The position numbers and the translations under genes are program-made. From contig NZ_JAKCFC010000007.1 of the NCBI RefSeq assembly GCF_021916785.1, positions 186,001-250,000 on the forward strand: 64,000 bases of DNA, read 5' to 3'. Origin of the DNA: Mycolicibacterium lacusdiani (lineage in GTDB: Bacteria > Actinomycetota > Actinomycetes > Mycobacteriales > Mycobacteriaceae). Shown here one piece after another: positions 14,882 to 23,138 of this stretch (positions are counted from its first letter, which is position 1; the number at the start of each line of letters is the position of its first letter). The notes below the pieces were generated by a model. That model ran no database searches. It saw only the letters and a program-made list of their open reading frames with translations, and was not told where the DNA came from.

Positions 14882-15355
14882 ATGACCCTCGCCGAACCCG
14901 CAACCGCACGTGCCTCGGTGACCATCGCCGCGCCGCCCGAGGCGGTGTACGCGCTTATCACGGACCTGCCGACGATGGCGGCGATCGGTGAGGAGGTCAC
15001 CGAGATGCAGTGGCGATCGGGCGATGGCGCCCGCCCCGGTGCGGTGTTCAAGGGCCGCAACCGCAACGGGCGCAGGACGTGGACCACCACCTGCACGGTC
15101 ACCGACGCCGAGCCCGGCCGCACGTTCGCGTTCGACGTCAAGAGCGTCGTGATCCCCGTCGCGCACTGGCGCTACGACCTCGCCGCCACCGACGGCGGAT
15201 GCACGGTCACCGAGAGCACCTGGGACCGGCGGCCCGGCTGGTTCCGCAAGCCGGGTGGCATGGCGACCGGCGTGATGGACCGAGACTCCGCCAACGCCGA
15301 GCACATCCGGCTGACGCTGGAACGGCTGAAGGCCCGAGCCGAGGGCGCGGCCTGA
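14882..15355 (+). CDS. SRPBCC/START-like polyketide cyclase family protein
   Basis: The 157-residue protein starts with the typical SRPBCC strand and helix (VTIAAPPEAVYALITDL) and ends with the long C-terminal helix. The fold is a hydrophobic-ligand-binding cup; actual ligand or enzymatic activity is unknown. It is divergent from the DUF427 gene with 61 bp between starts, which suggests shared regulation. Its TGA stop lies 1 bp from the stop of the truncated 13E12 gene on the other strand. Confidence 0.82.
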   Translation: MTLAEPATARASVTIAAPPEAVYALITDLPTMAAIGEEVTEMQWRSGDGARPGAVFKGRNRNGRRTWTTTCTVTDAEPGRTFAFDVKSVVIPVAHWRYDLAATDGGCTVTESTWDRRPGWFRKPGGMATGVMDRDSANAEHIRLTLERLKARAEGAA

Positions 15356-15356
15356 G

Positions 15357-16046
15357 CTAGCCGGGTGCTCGACCCGCATCACGGGTCACGGCATCGACGA
15401 GTTGCTCGAGGGCCCAGGCCTCGTGGCCGAACAACGTGCACGACAGGTAGGCGGTGCCCGCGGCCTCGTCGTGGTGCACGGTCACTCCGCGACTCTTGGC
15501 GCCGCGCTCCGTCCGTTGGATCGCCTCGGGGTCGAGTGCGTCGACGAAGGCATCGACGGCCATGGCGAGCCCGTGCTCTGACAGGGGCGCCCGGGTCACC
15601 AACGCGTCAGCCATGGCTGCGTCGACCGCGGCCAGCGCAATGGGATTCGCGATCGGCATGGTCCGCCAGACGATGACCTCGACGGCGCGGTAGCTCACCC
15701 GGCCGTCGGCGAACACCGCCGCCACCCGCGGCAGGCGGTCCCGCAGTGCGACGGCGATCAGCAGTTGGTGGGAGGCGGCGCTCGCGGTGATGTTGGCCTC
15801 CGCGCCCACCTGTGCGGCAACCGCAGCCCAGTCGTCGAGGTACCACCGTTCGCGTTCGACGGCTCCGTCAGCGGCCCGGCAGGCGTCCAGCACGGCGACC
15901 ATCGCCGCGAGCCTCCGCGCCCGGGCGGCCGCCTCGATCCGCGCGAAGTCCTGCACCGTCGTGAAACGTGTTGCGTCGTTCAACCATTCGTCGATCACGC
16001 TGGCGACGCTAGACAGCCGATCCGACACATCGAGCCGGCCGGCCAC
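15357..16046 (-). pseudogene. 13E12-family (DUF222) protein lacking its C-terminal HNH nuclease half
   Basis: The 229-residue product matches the N-terminal DUF222 region of the mycobacterial 13E12 repeat family: LAAMVAVLDACRAADG, then VSYRAVEVIVWRT and ALVTRAPLSEHGLAMAVDAFV. Full-length members usually run to 400-500 residues and end in an HNH endonuclease domain, which is absent here. The frame stops at 15357, 1 bp from the stop of the neighbouring SRPBCC gene, so the missing half was probably lost by deletion at this junction. It may still make a short protein. The start GTG 16046 is the first available after an upstream TAG. An unusual paired 9-mer lies immediately upstream. Confidence 0.72.
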
Positions 16047-16051
16047 CTGGT

Positions 16052-16078
16052 TGTGGATGAACTCGCGACTGTGGATGA
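16052..16078 (-). promoter_or_regulatory. Paired DnaA-box-like 9-mers upstream of 13E12 gene
   Basis: On the minus strand the 9-mer TCATCCACA occurs twice in direct orientation (plus-strand 16070-16078 and 16052-16060), 18 bp apart. It lies directly before the GTG of the truncated 13E12 gene. The whole 27-bp block matches at 21 of 27 positions the block at 23931-23957 upstream of the AbiEi-like gene. The 9-mer resembles the mycobacterial DnaA box TTGTCCACA with two differences. Function unknown. Confidence 0.5.
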
Positions 16079-16082
16079 ATGC

Positions 16083-16913
16083 CTAGTCCGGCCGCCCGAA
16101 CGCGTACCGGTGGAACTGAGCCATCGTGCGCAGTGCCGGTATGCGGTTCATCGCGGCAGCCATCACGCGGTAGGCACCCGGCAGCGCCGAGAACGCGTCG
16201 GACTCGAAGACCGGCACCAACGCCAGCAAGCGGGTACCCGGCACCGCGTCGAGGATGTCGCGCGGCCCGTCGATCCCCCAGTGCAGCGTGGCGCCGGACC
16301 TGCGCACCACGGCGTTCATCCACTGCGACCGGATGCCAAGGCGGTTGAACGCATCGAATTGCAGCTCCCCCGAGGGGAATCGGTCGACGACCCGGCGCAT
16401 CAGGTCGAGTCCATCCTCTGCCTCGAGGTACATGGTGAGTCCTTCGCCGAGTACGAGCGTCGGGCGGTCGGCGGGTACGTCGGCCAGGTATCCCGGATCG
16501 GTGACCGACGTCGCGACCACGTGATGATGCGCTCGTTCCGGGTAGAGCTTCCCCCGCAATGCGGCGACGTCGGGATAGTCGACGTCGAACCACTCGACGT
16601 CGGGCCCGGGGTCGATGCGGTAGCAGCGGCTGTCGAGTCCGCAGCCCAGGTGCAGCACCGTCGCACGGGGATGGACGGCGAGGAATTGCCGCGTCCACGA
16701 ATCGAAGTGAGCCGATCGCAGGCTCACCGACGGTGAGTTGCGCGGTGTCATCGACGTCTGCGACCAGTCGTAGTCGATGCGGGCGACGACGTCGCGGGCC
16801 CACGTGTCGTGAAGCACGGAGTTCGGCAGGTCGGCGTCGAGCGCCTTGGCGTACAGCGTCGCGAGCATCGTCTGCGGTGCCCCCGACAGGTCGACGCGCA
16901 CCTTCTCGGTCAC
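16083..16913 (-). CDS. Class I SAM-dependent methyltransferase, leucine carboxyl methyltransferase/TcmP-like
   Basis: The 276-residue protein shows the SAM-binding motif VLHLGCGLDSRCYRID (about residues 86-101) and the acidic loop EWFDVDYPDVAALR, which together mark the LCM/PPM1-TcmP family of O-methyltransferases. LVLGEGLTMYL is the post-motif strand typical of this family. Substrate is unknown. It is on the same strand as, and 22 bp downstream of, the SDR gene, so it may belong to the KstR-box transcription unit. Confidence 0.85.
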   Translation of the reverse strand: MTEKVRVDLSGAPQTMLATLYAKALDADLPNSVLHDTWARDVVARIDYDWSQTSMTPRNSPSVSLRSAHFDSWTRQFLAVHPRATVLHLGCGLDSRCYRIDPGPDVEWFDVDYPDVAALRGKLYPERAHHHVVATSVTDPGYLADVPADRPTLVLGEGLTMYLEAEDGLDLMRRVVDRFPSGELQFDAFNRLGIRSQWMNAVVRRSGATLHWGIDGPRDILDAVPGTRLLALVPVFESDAFSALPGAYRVMAAAMNRIPALRTMAQFHRYAFGRPD

Positions 16914-16935
16914 GTCACCAGGGTAGGCGCGTCGG

Positions 16936-17952
16936 TCAGCCGGCTTGGGCGCTCTTGCGCTTGGCTTCGCGCAAGCCCACCCAGAACTTCGCCGCGTCGC
17001 GGATCGATTCCTCGACCGGCGTTGGCTGCCAACCGAGTTCGCGGCGCGCCTTGCCGCAGTCGACCGGCGCCTCGGCGCGCATCAGCCGCAGCGAGTTGAT
17101 CGACAGCCGCTCGTCGGTGCCCTTGAGCCGGCCCTTGACGCTGCCGAGCGCAGCCATCGCGTACGACACGGGCAGCGGAATCGATCTCGACGGCGCGGGT
17201 ACGCCGGCGGCCTCGGCGGCGATGCGCACCACGTCGGCGTTGCTGATCATCTTCTCCGAGATCAGGTACCGCTCACCGACGCGGCCCTTCTCGGCGGCCA
17301 GCACGAGGGCGCGGGCGGCATCGTCGACGCCAACGGCCTCCAGTGAGATGCCGCCCATCACGAATGGCAGCTTGCCGAACGCCGCGCCGGCGATGATCGC
17401 ACCGTGCGGGGTGCGGCCCCAGTCCCCCGCGCCGTAGGTGGTCGACACGCACATCGCCACGGCGGGCAGTCCCCGCTCGCGGGCGTAGCGCAGCACGAGG
17501 TTCTCCGCCTGCACGCGCGACCGGACGTAGGCGGTGAGGCGCTTGTCGTTCACGTCGGCGATCACGTCGTCCTCGGTGGCGACCCGGCCTCGCTTGCGTG
17601 CGACGGTGGCGTAGCTGCTGGTGAACACGAACCGCCGCAGGCCGGCGTCGACCGCGACGTCCAGCACGTTGCGCGTGCCCTCGACGTTGGTGCGGAACAG
17701 CGGCGCCGGGTCGCGCAACCACCCGCGGGTGTCGACCACGCAGTAGTACACGTCGTCGACACCGTTCATGGCGGCGCGCAGCACGTCGTCGTCGAAGACG
17801 TCCCCGACGAATCGCGTCACCTCGAGATCGTCGATGCCGGTGGTCTTCGCACCCTCGCGCACCATCACGCGCACGTCGTCGCCGTCCTCGACTAGACGGC
17901 GCGTCACGTGCGACCCGAGGTAGCCGTTGGCGCCGATGACCAGCGCGGTCAC
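16936..17952 (-). CDS. NAD(P)-dependent extended SDR (epimerase/3-beta-HSD-like)
   Basis: The 338-residue protein starts with a Rossmann motif VIGANGYLGSHV and continues as an extended short-chain dehydrogenase. Ser of the active site lies in FVFTSSYAT. The usual Tyr-x3-Lys is YVRSR at about residue 142, so the lysine is replaced by arginine. The start is placed at GTG 17952 because it overlaps the TGA of the upstream NTF2-like gene as GTGA. The gene corresponds to M. tuberculosis Rv0139. With the KstR operator upstream, a sterol- or lipid-related oxidoreduction is a reasonable inference; substrate is not proven. Confidence 0.86.
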   Translation of the reverse strand: MTALVIGANGYLGSHVTRRLVEDGDDVRVMVREGAKTTGIDDLEVTRFVGDVFDDDVLRAAMNGVDDVYYCVVDTRGWLRDPAPLFRTNVEGTRNVLDVAVDAGLRRFVFTSSYATVARKRGRVATEDDVIADVNDKRLTAYVRSRVQAENLVLRYARERGLPAVAMCVSTTYGAGDWGRTPHGAIIAGAAFGKLPFVMGGISLEAVGVDDAARALVLAAEKGRVGERYLISEKMISNADVVRIAAEAAGVPAPSRSIPLPVSYAMAALGSVKGRLKGTDERLSINSLRLMRAEAPVDCGKARRELGWQPTPVEESIRDAAKFWVGLREAKRKSAQAG

Positions 17953-18455
17953 TTCAGGCCTTCCATCTGGTGCATCCACGCCTGCGCCTCGTCGGGCAGC
18001 GTGCCCAGTTCACTGGCCTTCCTGCACCACTTCATGGCGGCGGACACGAAGCGCAGCGGGTTGTAGACGTCTTCCTGTCGCTTCCACTTCCCGCCGCCGG
18101 CGTAGGTGACGATCGAGATGTTGGTGGCGCTGATGATCGTGCCGTCGCCGGGATCGCGCATCGGGTTGTCCAGTTCGCACAGGACGCGGCCGGTGGCCTC
18201 GTCGTACACCGTCCACAGCGACGGGAACGACGTCATGTAGCTGCCAGGGAAGTTCTCCATCGTCTTCCAGATCCACGGGCGCACCGCTTCCCGGCCACGC
18301 ATGGTGCCCGCCGCGTGCTCCACGTAGACGACGTCATCGGTGTACTGGTCGACCCACGGATCCCAGTCCCTCGTCTGCGCGGCGCGGTCGACCGTCTGCT
18401 CGAAGACCGCGAACGCGTCGACCAATTCCGCCCGGCTGAAAGTGCTACCCGTCAC
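17949..18455 (-). CDS. NTF2/SnoaL-like protein
   Basis: The 168-residue protein has the SnoaL/NTF2 cone fold text: FSRAELVDAFAVFEQTVDRA, then DQYTDDVVYVEHAAGTMRGR and DGTIISATNISIVTYAGGG. Members include ketosteroid isomerases and hydratase-like enzymes as well as non-catalytic binders. GTG 18455 starts 10 bp downstream of a perfect KstR operator (18465-18478), so this is the first gene of a KstR-controlled unit with the SDR and perhaps the methyltransferase. It matches Rv0138 by position. Confidence 0.85.
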   Translation of the reverse strand: MTGSTFSRAELVDAFAVFEQTVDRAAQTRDWDPWVDQYTDDVVYVEHAAGTMRGREAVRPWIWKTMENFPGSYMTSFPSLWTVYDEATGRVLCELDNPMRDPGDGTIISATNISIVTYAGGGKWKRQEDVYNPLRFVSAAMKWCRKASELGTLPDEAQAWMHQMEGLK

Positions 18456-18464
18456 ACCCAGAAC

Positions 18465-18478
18465 TAGAACACGTTCTA
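18465..18478. promoter_or_regulatory. KstR operator (TnnAACnnGTTnnA)
   Basis: TAGAACACGTTCTA matches the KstR consensus at every fixed position. KstR is the TetR-family repressor of the mycobacterial cholesterol-catabolism regulon. The site lies 10 bp upstream of the NTF2-like gene (minus) and 35 bp upstream of the exported hydrolase (plus), so it probably controls both directions. This is a direct motif reading plus established knowledge of the regulon. Confidence 0.88.
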
Positions 18479-18512
18479 CCCGTGCTTGTCGAGGGCGGCG
18501 TATCGTCCGATC

Positions 18513-19418
18513 ATGACCAAGCTGCTGGTCGGCGCGGTGGCGGCCATGTGCGCCGTCACGTGGGCGCCGCCCGCTGCGGCAGACGTTCCAGGCCTGGTCG
18601 ACATCGGCGATGGACGCGGCCTATTCCTCGACTGCCAGGGCGAGGGGACGCCCACGGTGTTCGTGATCCCCGGCAAGGGCAGCTACGCCGAAGCGTGGAA
18701 CGCAGCGGTCGTGCCCGACGACCCCGTCCGCTCGTCCCCGTACGACGTGATCGATCGGGCGAACGTCGCGCCCACGCCGGAGTCGGTGCAACCGATCGTC
18801 GCGCGCAGCACCAGGATCTGCGTCTACGACCGTCCCAACACCCGCCCGGACGGCCCCGACAAGTCCACGCCGGTCACCCAACCGCACGCCGTGCAGCAGG
18901 ACGTCGACGACGTAGTCCGGCTGATCGCAGCGGCCGGCCTTCCCACGCCGATGGTGTTCGTCGCCCACTCCTACGGCGCCCTCGTTCTCGACCTGCTCGC
19001 ACGACAGCGCCCCGACCTCGTCAGCGGGCTGGTGTTCACCGAACCCACGTCCGAATTCCTGCGGGTCGTGGGACGACCCGACCAGAACGCCGCCTTCAAC
19101 GCCGACGCGCAGACTGCCGCTCCTGGCGAGGAGGCCGTATTGCCCGACGACGCGTTCGCCGCGATCGGCGCCGCTCCCCCACTGCCCCGGGTGCCTGCGC
19201 TCGTGCTCAGCGCTGACCGGTTCGCCGACCCCGCCGCATTGAAGCCGGACAACTACACCCAGGCGCAGATCCGCCAGGCCAACGACATGCTGGCCGAAGC
19301 GCTGGGCACGGTCGACGTCGTCATCCCGGGCACCGGGCACAACCAGATGCTGTATCAGCCGCGAGCCATCGCCGACCAGATTCTGACGGTCGTCGACGAG
19401 GTGCGCGCCACGGGGTGA
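18513..19418 (+). CDS. Exported alpha/beta-hydrolase
   Basis: The 301-residue protein begins with a cleavable-looking signal peptide (basic MTKLLVG, hydrophobic stretch, cleavage near PPAAA-DVP). The nucleophile elbow is VAHSYGALVLDL and a late histidine sits in PGTGHNQML, consistent with a Ser-Asp-His hydrolase acting outside the membrane. ATG 18513 is chosen over an upstream GTG because the signal peptide starts there. It is divergent from the NTF2-SDR unit and shares its KstR box, suggesting an esterase/lipase role during sterol or lipid use. Substrate unknown. Confidence 0.82.
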   Translation: MTKLLVGAVAAMCAVTWAPPAAADVPGLVDIGDGRGLFLDCQGEGTPTVFVIPGKGSYAEAWNAAVVPDDPVRSSPYDVIDRANVAPTPESVQPIVARSTRICVYDRPNTRPDGPDKSTPVTQPHAVQQDVDDVVRLIAAAGLPTPMVFVAHSYGALVLDLLARQRPDLVSGLVFTEPTSEFLRVVGRPDQNAAFNADAQTAAPGEEAVLPDDAFAAIGAAPPLPRVPALVLSADRFADPAALKPDNYTQAQIRQANDMLAEALGTVDVVIPGTGHNQMLYQPRAIADQILTVVDEVRATG

Positions 19419-19478
19419 TGTCAGGAACTTTCCGCAGGCCGTCAGGGGTTGTACTAGTGCCAACCCTTAGGAGGACCA

Positions 19479-19952
19479 GTGGCGAAGGAGTACATCAAGA
19501 ACCCCGCGGCCGTGAGTGCGCTCTCACCCGAGCAGTACCAGGTCACGCAGAAGGACGGGACCGAGCGCCCGTTCACCGGTGAGTACTGGGACAACCACGA
19601 AGCGGGTATCTACGTCGACGTGGTGTCCGGTGAACCGCTGTTCGCGTCCGTGGACAAGTTCGAGAGCGGCTCGGGGTGGCCCAGCTTCACCCGGCCGATC
19701 CAGACACCCGACGGCACGAACTACGTGCAGGAGAAGCGCGACTTCAGCCATCTGATGATGCGCACCGAGGTTCGTTCGACCCACGGCGACAGCCACCTGG
19801 GCCACGTCTTCAAGGACGGCCCACGTGAGGCCGGAGGGTTGCGCTACTGCATCAACTCGGCTTCGCTGAGATTCATCGCGCTCGACGACCTCGAGGCAGA
19901 GGGCTACGGCGAGTTCAAGACGTTGTTCACATCTGAGGAGGCACAGGCATGA
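19479..19952 (+). CDS. msrB: Peptide-methionine (R)-S-oxide reductase
   Basis: The 157-residue enzyme reduces R-methionine sulfoxide in proteins. The SelR-domain landmarks are GSGWPSFTRPI, HLGHVFKDGP and the catalytic Cys at about residue 124 in RYCINSASLRF. The zinc CxxC pairs of some MsrBs are absent. GTG 19479 is preceded by a strong AGGAGG (19469-19474). The stop overlaps the msrA start as ATGA, so the two stereospecific reductases are made together. Confidence 0.96.
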   Translation: MAKEYIKNPAAVSALSPEQYQVTQKDGTERPFTGEYWDNHEAGIYVDVVSGEPLFASVDKFESGSGWPSFTRPIQTPDGTNYVQEKRDFSHLMMRTEVRSTHGDSHLGHVFKDGPREAGGLRYCINSASLRFIALDDLEAEGYGEFKTLFTSEEAQA

Positions 19953-20455
19953 CGACCCAAACCGCGATCCTGGCAGGTGGATGCTTCTGGGGCATGCAGG
20001 ACCTGATCCGCAAGCAGCCCGGTGTGGTGTCCACGCGCGTCGGCTACACCGGCGGCCGCAACGACCACCCGACGTACCGGAACCATCCGGGCCACGCCGA
20101 GGCCATCGAAATCGTCTACGACCCGTCGCAGACGGACTATCGCGCGATCCTGGAGTTCTTCTTCCAGATCCACGATCCGTCGACGAAGGACCGGCAGGGC
20201 AACGACGTCGGCTCGAGCTACCGCTCGGCGATCTTCTACGTCGACGAGGAGCAGAAGCGCGTCGCCGAGGACACCATCGCCGACGTCGACGCCTCAGGCC
20301 TGTGGCCGGGCAAAGTGGTCACCGAGGTGACGCCTGCCGTCGACTTCTGGGAGGCCGAGCCCGAGCACCAGGACTACCTGGAGCGCTACCCGAGTGGCTA
20401 CACCTGCCACTTCCCCCGCGCCGGGTGGACGCTGCCCAAGCGCGCGAAGGTCTAG
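19949..20455 (+). CDS. msrA: Peptide-methionine (S)-S-oxide reductase
   Basis: The 168-residue enzyme reduces S-methionine sulfoxide, free or in proteins, restoring oxidised proteins. The catalytic Cys12 is in AGGCFWGMQ, followed by GVVSTRVGYTGG and HAEAIEIVYDP. It overlaps msrB by 4 bp. Its TAG stop and the TAG of cyp138 on the opposite strand both fall within the 12-bp palindrome CTAGGCGCCTAG (20452-20463). M. tuberculosis Rv0137c is the counterpart, where msrB is not adjacent. Confidence 0.97.
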   Translation: MTTQTAILAGGCFWGMQDLIRKQPGVVSTRVGYTGGRNDHPTYRNHPGHAEAIEIVYDPSQTDYRAILEFFFQIHDPSTKDRQGNDVGSSYRSAIFYVDEEQKRVAEDTIADVDASGLWPGKVVTEVTPAVDFWEAEPEHQDYLERYPSGYTCHFPRAGWTLPKRAKV

Positions 20456-20459
20456 GCGC

Positions 20460-21815
20460 CTAGGAACTCACCGAGAGCGGAGTGGCGCGTCGTCGCAGGA
20501 CGGCGCGTCCCCCGCTCTTCGGCGTATAGGCCACGCCACGGGAGTGCGACTTCTCGTCGGGCGCCGTGGTGGGTTCGATGACGAAGTGGCGCAGCACGGT
20601 TCGCAGAACGACGTCCATCTCGACGTTGGCGAACACCGCACCCACGCAGCGCCGCGTGCCGCCGCCGAATGGAATGAAGGCCAGTGGCGGACGGTTGCCG
20701 ACGAATCGCTGCGGGTCGAAGCGGTCGGGATCCGGGAAGTCCTGCGCCCGGTGCTGCATCTGGTTGATCGCCACGGTCACCGAATAGCCTTCGGGTATCA
20801 CCCATTCGCCGAGTTCGAAGGTCGGCGAGTACACGTGCCTGCCCGCGAAGTCGATCACGGTGCGCGACCGCTGCGTCTCGAGGATCGTGGCCTGCCGGTA
20901 CTCGTTGTCCTCGGTGGCGGCCTCCGCCTCGAGTTTGGCCAGGACCTCGGGATGACGGGTGATCCGCTCGAATGCCCACGCCAGCGTGGACGCGGTGGTC
21001 TCGTGTCCGGCGGCGAGCAGCGTGAGCAGTTCGTCGGCGATATCGCGCTGGGACATCGCCGATCCGTCTTCGTAGGTGCTGCGCAGCATGAGCGCCAGAA
21101 CGTCGTCGCGGCTGTCGAAGTCGGGATCGGCGCGGACGTCCTCGACGAGCCGGTCGATGACGGCGTCGTACTGGCGGCGGTAGTCCGCGAGCTTGCTCCA
21201 CGGGGAGAAGCGGCCGAGATCCCGCGAAGGTGCGGGCAGCACAGCCAGTTTCGAGCCGAGCGTCACCCAGGGCGGGATGATCTCGCGCAGTTCGTCGAGG
21301 CGTTCCCCGTCGGCGCCGAACACCGCGCGCAGGATCGCGTTCAGCGTGATCCGCATCATCGGCTCGAGGGTCTCGAATTCCGTTCCGGACGGCCAAGATT
21401 GCGCCTCGCGCAGCGTCTCCTCTTCGAAGATGCGCTCGTAGTTCTTTATGCTCTTGCCGTGAAACGGCGGGGTGAGCAGCTTGCGCCTGCGGCGATGCTC
21501 GGCGCGGTCGAGCGCGAAGACCGACCCGGAGCCGAGCACGCGGCTGAGGTTGGGCTGGATGTTGCCGACGTCGTCGGTGTTGGCGCTGAACAGTTGCTTG
21601 GCGAGCTGCGGGTCGGCGATCACCACGGCGGGGCCGAACACCGGCAGCGTCATCGTGACCGCGTCGCCGTAACGGCGCATCATCCGCTCGATCGTCCAGG
21701 TCCGCGAGACGGCGTAGGCCACTCCCTGCACGAACTTCGGCCACTTGGGGCCTGGTGGCAGTTTGATGCTCGCTGCCGTCATGGTCGAGGCATCGCCGAC
21801 GGTCGCATGGCTCAC
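20460..21815 (-). CDS. cyp138: Cytochrome P450, CYP138 family
   Basis: The 451-residue haem monooxygenase has the I-helix AGHETT (about residue 268), the ExxR helix (ETQRSR) and the haem-binding loop FGGGTRRCVGAVF with Cys near residue 387. The start is placed at GTG 21815, preceded by GGAG at 6-bp spacing; the frame remains open further upstream but would run through the divergent tetR gene. Identity as CYP138 rests on the preserved neighbourhood of Rv0136 (msrA on one side, divergent TetR on the other). Substrate is unknown. Two tandem operator-like sites lie just upstream. Confidence 0.88.
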   Translation of the reverse strand: MSHATVGDASTMTAASIKLPPGPKWPKFVQGVAYAVSRTWTIERMMRRYGDAVTMTLPVFGPAVVIADPQLAKQLFSANTDDVGNIQPNLSRVLGSGSVFALDRAEHRRRRKLLTPPFHGKSIKNYERIFEEETLREAQSWPSGTEFETLEPMMRITLNAILRAVFGADGERLDELREIIPPWVTLGSKLAVLPAPSRDLGRFSPWSKLADYRRQYDAVIDRLVEDVRADPDFDSRDDVLALMLRSTYEDGSAMSQRDIADELLTLLAAGHETTASTLAWAFERITRHPEVLAKLEAEAATEDNEYRQATILETQRSRTVIDFAGRHVYSPTFELGEWVIPEGYSVTVAINQMQHRAQDFPDPDRFDPQRFVGNRPPLAFIPFGGGTRRCVGAVFANVEMDVVLRTVLRHFVIEPTTAPDEKSHSRGVAYTPKSGGRAVLRRRATPLSVSS

Positions 21816-21837
21816 GCGAATCTCCAACCCGTGTCTT

Positions 21838-21889
21838 GGTACCGCGATGTACCGGACGTTGTGGGGTACGGTACCGCTTGGTACCGGAC
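21838..21889. promoter_or_regulatory. Tandem operators between cyp138 and tetR
   Basis: Two copies of GGTACCG-n4-GTACCGGAC occur at 21838-21857 and 21870-21889, exactly 32 bp apart (about three helical turns). They occupy the 99-bp gap between divergent cyp138 and the TetR gene. This is the arrangement expected of an operator bound by the adjacent TetR protein, which would repress both genes. Confidence 0.65.
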
Positions 21890-21914
21890 ATGCGCAAGGG
21901 CTGGAGGTGACGCA

Positions 21915-22529
21915 GTGAGCACGGCTCTCGCCCACACGGATCCCACGGGTCCGCAGGGCTTCCGCACCAGACTCCTCGACGGGCTGACCAGGGCCATCGA
22001 AGAGCGCGGTTACCGCGACACCACGGTCGCCGACATCGTGCGCAACGCCAAGACCTCCAAGCGCACGTTTTACGGTGAATTCGACAGCAAGGAAGAGTGC
22101 TTCCTCGCGCTGCTGCGGTCCAACAACGACGCCATGATCACGGGCATCGTCTCCGCCGTCCAGCCGGAGGACGAGTGGCACGTTCAGATCCGCAGCGCAG
22201 CAACGGCTTACGTCGACCACATCGCATCGCGGCCGGCGGTCACCCTGAGCTGGATCCGCGAGGCGCCCGCCCTCGGTGCCGCGGCGCTGCCCCTGCACCG
22301 GCTCGCCATGGGCGATCTGACCAACATGCTCGTCGACCTGACCGACAGCCCCGGCTTCCGACGCGCGAACCTCCCGCCGATCTCGCGGCCACTGGCCCTC
22401 ATCCTGCTGGGCGGGTTGCGCGAACTCACCGCCCTGACCGTCGAGGACGGCAGCGACCTTCGCCAGATCCTCGAACCGGCCGTCGTCGCGGCGACGGCGA
22501 TCCTCGGCCCGCGGATCAGCTCAGCATGA
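21915..22529 (+). CDS. TetR-family regulator, probable repressor of cyp138
   Basis: The 204-residue protein has the TetR helix-turn-helix near residues 30-55 (RGYRDTTVADIVRNAKTSKRTFYGEF). GTG 21915 follows CTGGAGG at 21901-21907. It is divergent from cyp138, as Rv0135c is from Rv0136, with tandem palindromic sites between. The 3' end overlaps the convergent second TetR gene by 14 bp. Confidence 0.9.
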   Translation: MSTALAHTDPTGPQGFRTRLLDGLTRAIEERGYRDTTVADIVRNAKTSKRTFYGEFDSKEECFLALLRSNNDAMITGIVSAVQPEDEWHVQIRSAATAYVDHIASRPAVTLSWIREAPALGAAALPLHRLAMGDLTNMLVDLTDSPGFRRANLPPISRPLALILLGGLRELTALTVEDGSDLRQILEPAVVAATAILGPRISSA

Positions 22530-23085
22530 GCCGCGCGGACTTCTCCAGCCGCCGCGCGATGTCGGCGTAGGACGCCTGACCCATACCGGCCCGCACCAGC
22601 GCGCCCGAGTAGAGCATCTCGAGCGAGTCGACCACCTCGGGATCGGTGTCGGGCGCCAACGCGGCGGTCAGCCGGTCGCGGATGTCGCGGCCGATCCGCT
22701 GCCGCAGCACGTCGACGTCGGGATCCCGACCGAGCAGGGCATTGGTGACGGCGCCCGCGAATTCCGGCTCGTCGGCGACCAGCGCCGCGATGTGACTCAG
22801 TACGTCGACCACGCGGGTCGCGGCGTCACCCGACTCGTGCGCGACCGGGGGTGCGGCCGCCAGCCTGCGCCAGAACACCTCGGCGACGAGGTGCTCCTTC
22901 GACGAGAAGTACGTGTACGCGGTCGCGGCGCCGACCCCTGCTTCGGCAGCCACCCGTCGCACGGTCAGACCGGCAAATCCCTCGCGGGTCAGGAGATCGA
23001 CCGCGGCCTTGCCCAGGCGGTCGACGGTGTCGGCCTGTTTGGCGGTCAGACGGCGCCGAGTCGACTCCAAGGCCGGATCGGACAC
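22516..23085 (-). CDS. TetR-family transcriptional regulator
   Basis: The 189-residue protein has an N-terminal TetR DNA-binding domain (FAGLTVRRVAAEAGVGAATA, then YTYFSSKEHL) and a helical ligand domain with Cys-free core. The start at GTG 23085 gives VSDPALEST; further upstream starts exist but extend into low-quality sequence. A GGACACGTGTCT palindrome covers the start codon, suggesting autoregulation or a leaderless transcript. The methyltransferase gene at 23139 is divergent. A related palindrome sits in the promoter of the glycosyltransferase operon 5 kb away. Confidence 0.85.
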   Translation of the reverse strand: MSDPALESTRRRLTAKQADTVDRLGKAAVDLLTREGFAGLTVRRVAAEAGVGAATAYTYFSSKEHLVAEVFWRRLAAAPPVAHESGDAATRVVDVLSHIAALVADEPEFAGAVTNALLGRDPDVDVLRQRIGRDIRDRLTAALAPDTDPEVVDSLEMLYSGALVRAGMGQASYADIARRLEKSARLMLS

Positions 23086-23091
23086 GTGTCT
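23080..23091. promoter_or_regulatory. Palindrome overlapping start of second tetR
   Basis: GGACACGTGTCT contains the perfect 10-bp palindrome GACACGTGTC and overlaps the GTG start (23083-23085). It is similar to TCTGGACATGTGTCCAGA at 28030-28047 in the core GGACA(C/T)GTGTC. It may be a TetR operator for this gene and the divergent methyltransferase gene. Inference only. Confidence 0.35.
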
Positions 23092-23138
23092 GGACGCTAC
23101 TACAACACCGCTACACCGGCAACGGTAGGTTGGTCCGC

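Noticed and set aside
20460..22298. A 612-residue version of the CYP138 protein
   Set aside because: The extension runs opposite the divergent tetR gene; GTG 21815 has a good ribosome-binding site and gives normal P450 length.
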